A DNA stretch of 5,087 nucleotides, taken from positions 1 through 5,087 of the forward strand of contig JAGOCL010000222.1 in the NCBI GenBank assembly GCA_017998755.1. The letters are read 5' to 3'. The DNA is from Spirochaetota bacterium. Lineage in GTDB: Bacteria; Spirochaetota; GWE2-31-10; MWDO01. Every line of letters starts with the position of its first letter. Positions within the stretch are counted from its first letter, which is position 1. Below the pieces are notes generated by a model. That model ran no database searches. It was not told where the DNA came from and saw nothing but the letters and a program-made list of their open reading frames with translations. Below are positions 1 through 5,087 of the stretch, piece by piece. Made by a program: the position numbers and the translations under genes.

Positions 1-408
1 TTTTTTTTTTGTATAATTTTATATTTTTATTCTTAAGAAAACAAGAGATATTCGACGGTTTTTGAAAATTTAGTTACAGCAATTATATCTAATTTTTTTT
101 TTGTTTTATTACGACATAACCATTTTTGCTCTATTAACCGACACATATGTGTCGCTTTTTTTTAATCTCTAAACCGACAGCTAAATTTATTTCATAAACC
201 GCAATTCCTAAAAACTCGATTTGTTTGTAAAAGAAATCATCATTTAATAGGAGTGAAAATTTTCGAAAAATATCTTGAATTAAAAAATCAGATATTAATT
301 TAATGAAAGTCTTTTTCCGATTATAAATACAATAAATATTCTTAAATTTTATTGATTTTTTGTGGATAAAGTTGTTTTTAATTCATTAAAGAGGTAAATT
401 ATTCTATT
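1..408. other. AT-rich non-coding region upstream of the CsgG-like gene
   Basis: No reading frame here has a plausible start, ribosome site and family-like sequence together. The window opens with ten T, which could be the tail of a terminator whose stem lies outside. A TATAAT hexamer follows at 12-17. The only strong element is the hairpin plus T-run at 139-163. Between 164 and 408 there are AT-rich short inverted repeats (GAAAATTTTC at 255-264; AATATCT 269-275 with AGATATT 290-296) and an isolated AGGAG at 249-253 not followed by a usable gene. The gene at 409 probably takes its promoter from the last 100 bases (TATAAA at 322-327 and TTGATT at 352-357 are weak candidates), but no good -35/-10 pair was found. 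Confidence 0.6.
139..163 (+). terminator. Intrinsic terminator, perfect 16-nt palindrome plus T-run
   Basis: Positions 139-154 read CGACACATATGTGTCG, a perfect inverted repeat that folds as a six-pair stem (CGACAC/GTGTCG) closed by ATAT. It is followed by one C and eight T (156-163). This is the classic shape of a rho-independent terminator for transcripts moving rightwards. No long A-tract lies before the stem, so it should work on the plus strand only. It would end either a gene beyond the left edge or a short transcript starting near the left edge. Confidence 0.75.
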
Positions 409-1575
409 ATGAGATATATTCTTTCTATTACATTACTCCTATTCTCTTTGACGATTTTACATCCAAATTCAATAAAAATTGCTATTATTCCTCTGTTTAA
501 CGTCGACGTTACGCATGATTTTGACTATCTTGAACCTAATATCTACGATCATTTATATAAAGAGATATTAAATACTAAGTTATTCAAAATTATGGACAGA
601 GAATCTATAACTAAAGCCTTAGATGAGAAAGGTTTTGACTATAACAGATTAATGTTTGACTTGGACCAGGAAAACATCAAATCCATTTTAGATATTTCCG
701 TAAACGTAACGGGCTTCTATAAAGTAAAGGACGAGGTAATTACGTTGTATCTCAAAGGATTTGCCAAGAACAAAGACGTTATCGAATCTATAAATTTCGA
801 AATAAAGGAAGATTTGGACAAGGATTTGAATAAGTTTTTTATCGATTCGTCAAAAATAATGACCGACCTGCTAATAGATAAATATGTCAAAAATCTACCG
901 GTTAAAGATATCAGCTTGAACCGGTCGTCAAAAAAAGACAAAAAAATTAACTTCAACTATAAGGGAGCTAACATCGGAGCAAAAATCATACTTCCAATCG
1001 GAGGCGTTATAGCCGCGACAGGACTTACGCTACTCTTATACGATCTGATAGGGGTAACCCCTATGATATCTTCGCCGAAAACATTCTCTAGTTATTCGGA
1101 TTATGAGAAATCTTACAATATGTTCCTCGGTTTATATATATCGGGACTATCCGTAATGAATTTAGGATTCGATCTGGCGCTGATTTCGATTCCTTTTTTT
1201 ATATATAAAAGAAATTTGAACGTTTACAATAAGATAGGGGTCGGATTATACTCCGGGGGTATGACTTTGATGTGGAGCGGAATAACGACAATAATATACG
1301 ATATGACGGTAGTATTCGCTCAGGTAAGAAAGCTGAAGCAAGACGTAATCGATGAAAAAGCGGAATATGATGAATACGTCGATATGTATTTCAATAATTT
1401 ATATTTTTTTATCGCTTCTATATCCGCTATATCTCTCGGTTCAATAATTACTATCGCTTCTATTCCCTTATTATTCAATAAAAACGTTAGTCCCGCAAAA
1501 ACCGGCGCCTCAAAATTAACGTTAAATTTTGGCATATCTAAAGATCTTTTTGTAAACTTATCGTACAAATTTTAA
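409..1575 (+). CDS. Exported CsgG/LpoB-like domain protein with four C-terminal membrane segments
   Basis: The 388-residue product starts with a hydrophobic signal segment (residues 3-18) with no lipobox Cys; I find no Cys in the whole protein. Residues 22-160 resemble the CsgG/LpoB-type periplasmic fold: a first strand IKIAIIPLF, a helix with LYKEILNTKLFKIMDRE (the family's 'L..sg.f.vvdRe' signature at about 49-65), then SVNVTGFYKVKD at the position of the usual 'Gad.vvtG' strand. After a Lys/Ser-rich linker (165-185), four hydrophobic segments follow (about 189-215, 238-266, 276-304, 331-356). Segments 1-2 and 3-4 look like two copies of one unit, with shared YD after the first helix and IPFFIYKRN/IPLLFNKN after the second. 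The end (LTLNF...LFVNLSYKF) looks like a terminal beta strand. ATG at 409 is chosen because the signal peptide begins there; the nearest ribosome site, GAGGT at 391-395, is rather far (13 nt). No terminator separates it from the next gene. Exact function is unknown; the CsgG/LpoB assignment is by pattern only. Confidence 0.7.
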   Translation: MRYILSITLLLFSLTILHPNSIKIAIIPLFNVDVTHDFDYLEPNIYDHLYKEILNTKLFKIMDRESITKALDEKGFDYNRLMFDLDQENIKSILDISVNVTGFYKVKDEVITLYLKGFAKNKDVIESINFEIKEDLDKDLNKFFIDSSKIMTDLLIDKYVKNLPVKDISLNRSSKKDKKINFNYKGANIGAKIILPIGGVIAATGLTLLLYDLIGVTPMISSPKTFSSYSDYEKSYNMFLGLYISGLSVMNLGFDLALISIPFFIYKRNLNVYNKIGVGLYSGGMTLMWSGITTIIYDMTVVFAQVRKLKQDVIDEKAEYDEYVDMYFNNLYFFIASISAISLGSIITIASIPLLFNKNVSPAKTGASKLTLNFGISKDLFVNLSYKF

Positions 1576-1591
1576 TTATAACAATAATTCG

Positions 1592-1619
1592 TTGACATTA
1601 TTCTGAAATAAAATATAAT
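1592..1619 (+). promoter_or_regulatory. Sigma70-type promoter for the binding-protein/OmpA gene
   Basis: TTGACA at 1592-1597 and TATAAT at 1614-1619 are both perfect consensus hexamers, separated by 16 bases. Transcription would start near 1626, giving a leader of roughly 57 bases before the ATG at 1683. The promoter begins only 17 bases after the stop codon of the preceding gene, so the downstream gene can be expressed independently of it. In such AT-rich DNA a TATAAT alone means little, but pairing with a full TTGACA at near-ideal spacing makes this convincing. Confidence 0.75.
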
Positions 1620-1641
1620 TTAGTAACATTTTAATAAAAAA

Positions 1642-1674
1642 AGAAAGATTATTTTATTTACGTCTTTCTGGAGG
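1642..1674 (+). promoter_or_regulatory. Leader hairpin abutting a strong Shine-Dalgarno
   Basis: AGAAAGA at 1642-1648 and TCTTTCT at 1663-1669 can form a seven-pair stem with a 14-base loop. The 3' arm is followed directly by the Shine-Dalgarno GGAGG (1670-1674), which sits 8 bases before the ATG at 1683. The ribosome site is the strongest on the plus strand of this window and fixes the start. The stem leaves the GGAGG single-stranded, so it might keep the site exposed or stabilise the mRNA; it might also be chance, since the arms are purine/pyrimidine-rich. Confidence 0.45.
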
Positions 1675-1682
1675 ATATCTAT

Positions 1683-3353
1683 ATGAAAAAGGTAATTACC
1701 GCTCTGGTCATAATAATTCTTGCAGGGTTATTGGGATTTTTTATATATCTGGGGGTAGTCAAGAATAAATCTTCCAATAACGGAAGTTCAAATTCCGACC
1801 TTCGATATTCTTCCAAGCCCGATAGTCTTTCCATAACAGGATTTGGAGGATATAAATTTGATAATATCAAGATAGACGGAGAGGATATACCGTTAATAAA
1901 AATTCCTTTGGTTACATGGGGAGGATACGCGGCGCTATTTGCGGCAAACGGAGGAATTAAACCGTCAAAAGATTCGTTATTTTACAAAAACGGAAAATTT
2001 GTCGTCGAGCTAATTCGCGAAGAGGACTCTAACGTTCATTTGCAAAATTTTGCTAACGGTAATTATCCGATCATCTGGTCTACGATGGATATGCTCCCCT
2101 TGATACTCGATACCGTTAAATCAGATAAAAGGGTAATCCCCCAAGTATTCGGCGTATTCGATTGGTCATTCGGCGGAGACGGTATAATTGTCAGGGACAA
2201 TATCAAAACGCCAAAAGATCTTAAGGGAAAAAGAATAGTAACTTCGGGAAATACGCCGTCAAACTTTTTTCTACTCTGGCTTTTAGCTCAGAGCGATCTT
2301 CAACCGAGCGACGTTATCATCCAGTACGTTAGCGACGCCGTAGCAGCTAAAGACGCTTATATTAACGATAATAAAATAGACGGGTGCGTAACGTGGTCGC
2401 CTTTTTTATACGAAATAGTAGACGCCAAGTCCAAATCGTTCGTTCCCGGATCAAAATTACTGATCACTTCAAAAGACGCAAATCAGTTAATTGCAGACTG
2501 CTATCTGACTAGAAACGATTTTGCAAAGGATCATCCCGAAGTTATTAAGAATTTCAGTAAATCTATGATGGAAGGGGTCGACCTATTTCTTCAAAATAAA
2601 CAGAAAGTATATAACGATTTAGCCTCTTTATATCAATTACCGGACGGCGCGACAGAGGCGTCGTATATGGTAATGGACGTTCATATCGCAAATTATCCTG
2701 AAAATAAGATGTTTTTTAGTCTTGACAACGCCATCAGCGCTTATAAAATATTTTTTCTGTCTCAGGAATACTATAAAATTTCAGGAAGTCTTCCGGCGTC
2801 TGCGAGTTACGACCCGGAAACCGTTATTAACTCCAAATTCTTAGACGAATTCGACGGAGCGAATCTCTTTTCGCATCAAGTAAATACGATTAAAAACTCT
2901 TTTAATAAAGACTCCAGCTTTAACATCGCCGATCTTGAATCGAGAAATATTGTTCTCGCCGAGGATATAGAGATATATTTTGATCCGCAAAGAACAAACT
3001 TTGATTTCTTAAGCTCTTCTGAGGAAATTGTAAAGAATAAAGAATATTTACAAAAAATATCTTATCAGATGGAGGTATTAGGTACGACAATTGTCAAACT
3101 TATAGGACATTTAGACACTTCAAAAGTCGAAGAATTTAAGTCAAAGGGCGCTCAGGTTTACATCGAGGCCTCAGCTCAGGCAAAACTTATATCCAAGAAA
3201 AGAGCCGAATATGTAAAGAAACTGTTGATTGATAAATATAAAGCGGACGGCGAAAGAATTATTACCGAAGGAAAAGGATGGGACTCCCCCGTAGATCCGC
3301 TCGATCAAGCAAAAAACCGAAGAGTAGAGATAAGATTTTATTCTTTCGAATAG
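1683..3353 (+). CDS. Membrane-anchored solute-binding domain (NMT1/SsuA type) fused to OmpA-like domain
   Basis: The 556-residue product has one uncharged transmembrane helix (about 4-26) with no lipobox, then a Ser/Asn-rich linker (29-48). Residues about 72-385 look like the type-2 periplasmic binding fold of NMT1/SsuA/TauA proteins: LVTWGGYAALFAANGGI (77-92), a 'NFANGNYPIIWSTMDMLPL' stretch where the family has 'l..G..di......d', and TPKDLKGKRIVTSGNTPS (176-193), the usual 'dLkGK.iav..gs' hinge. Residues about 425-556 are OmpA-like: strand IEIYFDPQRTNF (429-440), GHLD (475-478, family GHTD), KKRAEYV (505-511) and NRRVEI (545-550). D478 and R507 match the residues that hold diaminopimelate in OmpA-family structures. 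Inferred role: a ligand-binding domain in the periplasm, tied to the inner membrane at one end and peptidoglycan at the other. Such fusions are often annotated as phosphate or nitrate/taurine ABC binding protein/OmpA; the ligand cannot be read from sequence. No permease or ATPase gene is in the window. The gene has its own promoter and a terminator 18 bases after the stop. Confidence 0.85.
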   Translation: MKKVITALVIIILAGLLGFFIYLGVVKNKSSNNGSSNSDLRYSSKPDSLSITGFGGYKFDNIKIDGEDIPLIKIPLVTWGGYAALFAANGGIKPSKDSLFYKNGKFVVELIREEDSNVHLQNFANGNYPIIWSTMDMLPLILDTVKSDKRVIPQVFGVFDWSFGGDGIIVRDNIKTPKDLKGKRIVTSGNTPSNFFLLWLLAQSDLQPSDVIIQYVSDAVAAKDAYINDNKIDGCVTWSPFLYEIVDAKSKSFVPGSKLLITSKDANQLIADCYLTRNDFAKDHPEVIKNFSKSMMEGVDLFLQNKQKVYNDLASLYQLPDGATEASYMVMDVHIANYPENKMFFSLDNAISAYKIFFLSQEYYKISGSLPASASYDPETVINSKFLDEFDGANLFSHQVNTIKNSFNKDSSFNIADLESRNIVLAEDIEIYFDPQRTNFDFLSSSEEIVKNKEYLQKISYQMEVLGTTIVKLIGHLDTSKVEEFKSKGAQVYIEASAQAKLISKKRAEYVKKLLIDKYKADGERIITEGKGWDSPVDPLDQAKNRRVEIRFYSFE

Positions 3354-3370
3354 AACGCGCGCTTAATAAT

Positions 3371-3402
3371 AAAAAAAACGCCTCGTATTGGGGCGTTTTT
3401 TT
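3371..3402. terminator. Intrinsic terminator between converging genes, probably bidirectional
   Basis: An A8 tract (3371-3378), the stem CGCCTC/GGGGCG (3379-3384 with 3390-3395) around a five-base loop, and a T7 tract (3396-3402) form a symmetrical terminator. On the plus strand all six stem pairs hold, one as G-U; on the minus strand that pair becomes C-A, so the leftward stem is weaker. It lies 17 bases past the stop of the binding-protein/OmpA gene and 16 bases past the stop of the fliG paralogue on the other strand, so it can serve both. Confidence 0.85.
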
Positions 3403-3418
3403 CTTTTTAAGAAAAAGT

Positions 3419-4567
3419 TTATTCTACATACTTATCTTTATCGGGATAGAGCGATATCTTTCCGCTCTCGTCAAGAAGTCTCAGAAAATTGATAAATTCT
3501 TTTCTCTTTATATCCACGTCGGATTTTTTTACCTCTCCGAGATATTTGATCTCTTCTTGAATTAACTCTTTTCTTCTCTTTGTCAGCGAGAGGAAAAACA
3601 AATTCTTCATTTCTTCAAGAGCGCCCTTAAGAATAAACGCTATCTCTTTGTCGGGATAGTTTTTAAGAGCGTATTCCAAATCTTTTCTTTTTAACAGCGG
3701 AATATCTGAAAATGTAAAAATATTTTCCTTTAATTCGTCGGCAAGTATAGGATCTTCGTTTTTTAAATTTTGTAAAATAGAGTTTGCCTTATCGCTATCG
3801 GAATTTTTTAAGATTTCAAGAAGTTTATTCTTCCCGGAGATTTTTATAAAATCGTCGTCCTCCGCATACATTTTAGCTTTTTCTTTTAGTTTCTTGACTA
3901 TTACTTCAAAAGTCTCGGTATTAATCTCAATTTTTTCAGACATTCTCTTTATTACTTGTTGCATTTTATCTTTCGGAACAAGGGGAAGAACTTTTGAAGA
4001 TATCTTAACGTCGATAGTAGATAATACGATTGATACGACAAGTTCTGATTCTTCGGCTATAATTTCTGTTATCTGCTCAGGTTTAAGGTTTTCTAAGAAT
4101 TTTAACGATCTGTCGCTACTATCGTCTAGAGCCTTTAAAAAAAGCTCGCTACCTTTTGATATGCCAAAAGCGGTATGCAATAGCTCTCGGACATATTCCT
4201 TACCGCCTTTACATCCGCTCAAATCTTTTACGCCAAGTTTACCGAATTTTGATTCAACTTGATTTAATTCGTCAATAGTAATTGACTCTATTTTTAAAAT
4301 ATCAGCGGCTATTTTTACCGCCTCTTGTTCCGAGAATGTTTTAACTACCGTAGCCGCTTTTTCTTTTCCGGAAAGTATAAGAAAAAGACTCGCCATTCTC
4401 TTTTTGGATAAAATAGAGATATATTTATCTTGATTTCCAGCGTCTTCAAGTTTTTTAAATGTGAATTTTTTCACATCTTTGGTCTTATCAGAATTTTTTA
4501 CAGGCTCGTCTTTAAAGTTTTTTTGGGAATTACTTTTATACCGGTTAATAAAGAAATTATCCGACAT
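3419..4567 (-). CDS. FliG-family flagellar motor switch protein, spirochaete FliG1-like paralogue
   Basis: The 382-residue product carries all FliG regions. Residues 1-53 are a polar, Lys-rich extension absent from ordinary FliG (about 330-345 residues). The N domain runs from about 54 (KKRMASLFLILSGKEKA, the family's 'KaAilllslG' helix), followed by GGKEYVRELLHTAFG (121-135). The middle domain covers about 157-230, and the C-terminal motor domain about 285-372. The FliM-binding EHPQ motif is replaced by ESEL (173-176), and the hinge MFVF by IFTF (283-286). The torque-face charges of E. coli FliG (K264, R281, D288, D289, R297) align ungapped with K314, R331, E338, E339 and K347, so charge is kept at all five. 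FliG sits at the cytoplasmic base of the motor and contacts the stator. Known: in Borrelia a second FliG (FliG1) is needed for swimming in viscous media. No Shine-Dalgarno precedes the ATG, which lies one base after the gcvH stop; expression is probably by coupling. The FliG family is sure; the FliG1 subgroup is likely but needs a tree. Confidence 0.85.
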   Translation of the reverse strand: MSDNFFINRYKSNSQKNFKDEPVKNSDKTKDVKKFTFKKLEDAGNQDKYISILSKKRMASLFLILSGKEKAATVVKTFSEQEAVKIAADILKIESITIDELNQVESKFGKLGVKDLSGCKGGKEYVRELLHTAFGISKGSELFLKALDDSSDRSLKFLENLKPEQITEIIAEESELVVSIVLSTIDVKISSKVLPLVPKDKMQQVIKRMSEKIEINTETFEVIVKKLKEKAKMYAEDDDFIKISGKNKLLEILKNSDSDKANSILQNLKNEDPILADELKENIFTFSDIPLLKRKDLEYALKNYPDKEIAFILKGALEEMKNLFFLSLTKRRKELIQEEIKYLGEVKKSDVDIKRKEFINFLRLLDESGKISLYPDKDKYVE

Positions 4568-4568
4568 T

Positions 4569-4946
4569 CTAGAGATTTTTTATATAATCATTATATTGAC
4601 TTTCAGAAAGTAAAGAATCAATATCCGATAAATTTGAAATTTTTAACTTAAAAATCCAACCGGCGTTATAAGGATCTTCATTTACTATTCCTGATTTTGT
4701 TTCGTCTTCAAAAATCGTATTAAACTCTAATATTTCGCCGGAAACGGGCGTAAATATTTGACTAACGCTTTTAACCGACTCTATTTCGGCCGCATCCTCT
4801 CCTTGAGAAATCTGAGAACCGATATCCCTTGTCATCGTAACGTAAACGACGTCTCCCAATTGTTTCTGCGCGTAATCTGTAATCCCGACGGTTCCTACGT
4901 CCCCATCGACTTGAATCCATTCGTGCTCTTTCGTAAATTTTTTCAT
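4569..4946 (-). CDS. gcvH: Glycine cleavage system H protein
   Basis: The 125-residue product matches GcvH in full length and in all landmarks. It starts FTKEHEWIQVDGDVGTVGIT (family 'yt.eHeWv...g....vGIT'), continues with YAQKQLGDVVYV (25-36) and AAEIESVKSVSQIFTPVSGE (52-71), and ends with NEDPYNAGWIFKLK (89-102). K59 in ESVKSV is the lipoylated lysine. The lipoyl arm carries the aminomethyl group between the P, T and L proteins of the glycine cleavage complex in the cytoplasm, and H protein can also hand lipoyl groups to other enzymes. No gcvT, gcvP or lipoate ligase gene is visible here, so its partners must be elsewhere. The ATG is supported by AGGAG at 4952-4956, five bases upstream, which overlaps the stop codon of the preceding gene. 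Assignment is very secure. Confidence 0.97.
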   Translation of the reverse strand: MKKFTKEHEWIQVDGDVGTVGITDYAQKQLGDVVYVTMTRDIGSQISQGEDAAEIESVKSVSQIFTPVSGEILEFNTIFEDETKSGIVNEDPYNAGWIFKLKISNLSDIDSLLSESQYNDYIKNL

Positions 4947-4951
4947 AAACT

Positions 4952-4956
4952 CTCCT
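4952..4956 (-). promoter_or_regulatory. Shine-Dalgarno of gcvH, overlapping the upstream stop codon
   Basis: On the minus strand the sequence TAGGAGAGTTTATG holds the rhodanese stop TAG, the AGGAG ribosome site sharing its last two bases, and the gcvH start. Ribosomes finishing the upstream gene stop on top of the gcvH ribosome site, so the two reading frames are probably translationally coupled. Confidence 0.8.
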
Positions 4957-5087
4957 AATAATTATTTTCTATATTTTCATTGATTTTTATAGAGGTAATT
5001 CCCCCTGAAATGTTAAAAACATTCTTAAAATTATTATTTTTAAGTATTCTCTCGGCTACATATCCCCGCAAACCAACATTTCCATAT
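4955..5087 (-). CDS. C-terminal end of rhodanese-domain protein, probably CoA-disulfide reductase-like (partial)
   Basis: Only the last 43 codons are in the window; the gene runs off the right edge, and its stop TAG is at 4955-4957. The peptide contains NVGLRGYVAERILKNNNFKN followed by VFNISGG. This matches the end of rhodanese domains ('C.vG.RgyiA.riL...Gf.nv.nlsGG'), especially those fused to the C terminus of FAD-dependent CoA-disulfide/NADH-dependent reductases. In those proteins a Cys stands three residues before the first G of VGLRG; here the codon (5081-5083) is GGA, Gly. The gene lies directly upstream of gcvH and shares bases with its ribosome site, so the two are in one operon. Whether the missing part is a flavoprotein or a stand-alone rhodanese cannot be seen; the flavoprotein fusion is inferred from the VGLRGY signature. 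Confidence 0.7.
   Translation of the reverse strand, partial: YGNVGLRGYVAERILKNNNFKNVFNISGGITSIKINENIENNY

Noticed and set aside
82..87. Minus-strand TATAAT (promoter for a leftward gene)
   Set aside because: No TTGACA-like hexamer at suitable spacing; such hexamers are common in AT-rich DNA.
255..296. GAAAATTTTC palindrome and the AATATCT/AGATATT inverted repeat as operator sites
   Set aside because: Short, nearly pure AT, and expected by chance at this base composition; no repeated copy elsewhere in the window.
166..303. Open frame of 45 codons on the plus strand with AGGAG at 249-253 and a GTG at 253
   Set aside because: The AGGAG overlaps the GTG, leaving no spacing; there is no ATG and no family-like sequence.
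717..956. Minus-strand open frame inside the CsgG-like gene
   Set aside because: Lies wholly antisense to a gene with clear family features, and has no recognisable domain or ribosome site.
1683..1770. MotB-like stator idea: single transmembrane helix plus OmpA domain, gene facing a fliG
   Set aside because: The helix (residues 4-26) has no Asp for ion conduction, the middle of the protein is a solute-binding domain, and there is no MotA gene; the fliG neighbour is merely convergent.
3278..3565. Plus-strand open frame crossing the convergent terminator
   Set aside because: It overlaps the end of the OmpA domain, the terminator and the fliG 3' end; its composition reflects the other frames.
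3894..4262. 122-codon plus-strand open frame antisense to fliG
   Set aside because: Ser/Ile-rich translation typical of an antisense shadow of a Lys/Glu-rich gene; no family resemblance.

Overview
This AT-rich window most likely comes from a spirochaete. The basis is a divergent FliG paralogue with a charged N-terminal extension (the type called FliG1 in spirochaetes), the very low GC content, and a periplasmic substrate-binding domain fused to an OmpA domain. Genus cannot be fixed from the sequence; a Brachyspira-like or other low-GC lineage is a guess.

Layout. Positions 1-408 hold no convincing gene; they contain one clear intrinsic terminator (139-163) and AT-rich leader DNA. Two plus-strand envelope genes follow. 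The first (409-1575) has a signal peptide, a CsgG/LpoB-like domain and four membrane segments that look like two copies of one two-helix unit. The second (1683-3353) has its own near-consensus sigma70 promoter (TTGACA-16-TATAAT) and a strong Shine-Dalgarno. It encodes a membrane-anchored NMT1/SsuA-type solute-binding domain fused to an OmpA-like peptidoglycan-binding domain. A GC stem flanked by A and T tracts (3371-3402) ends this gene and probably also the converging minus-strand operon.

The minus strand, read from the right edge leftwards, carries a tight three-gene run: the C-terminal end of a rhodanese domain (probably the tail of a CoA-disulfide-reductase-like flavoprotein, with the catalytic Cys position occupied by Gly), gcvH (glycine cleavage H protein with an intact lipoylation Lys), and the fliG paralogue. 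The gcvH Shine-Dalgarno overlaps the rhodanese stop codon, and fliG starts one base after the gcvH stop, so translation is probably coupled.

How the genes fit together. The minus-strand run joins redox/one-carbon metabolism to a motility gene with no obvious functional link. The two plus-strand genes both act at the cell envelope, one membrane-embedded with a periplasmic domain and one tethering a ligand-binding domain between inner membrane and peptidoglycan, but nothing here proves that they work together. The most notable points are the internal duplication in the first protein, the tethered binding protein with no transporter beside it, and a FliG that keeps the torque-face charges while losing the EHPQ motif.
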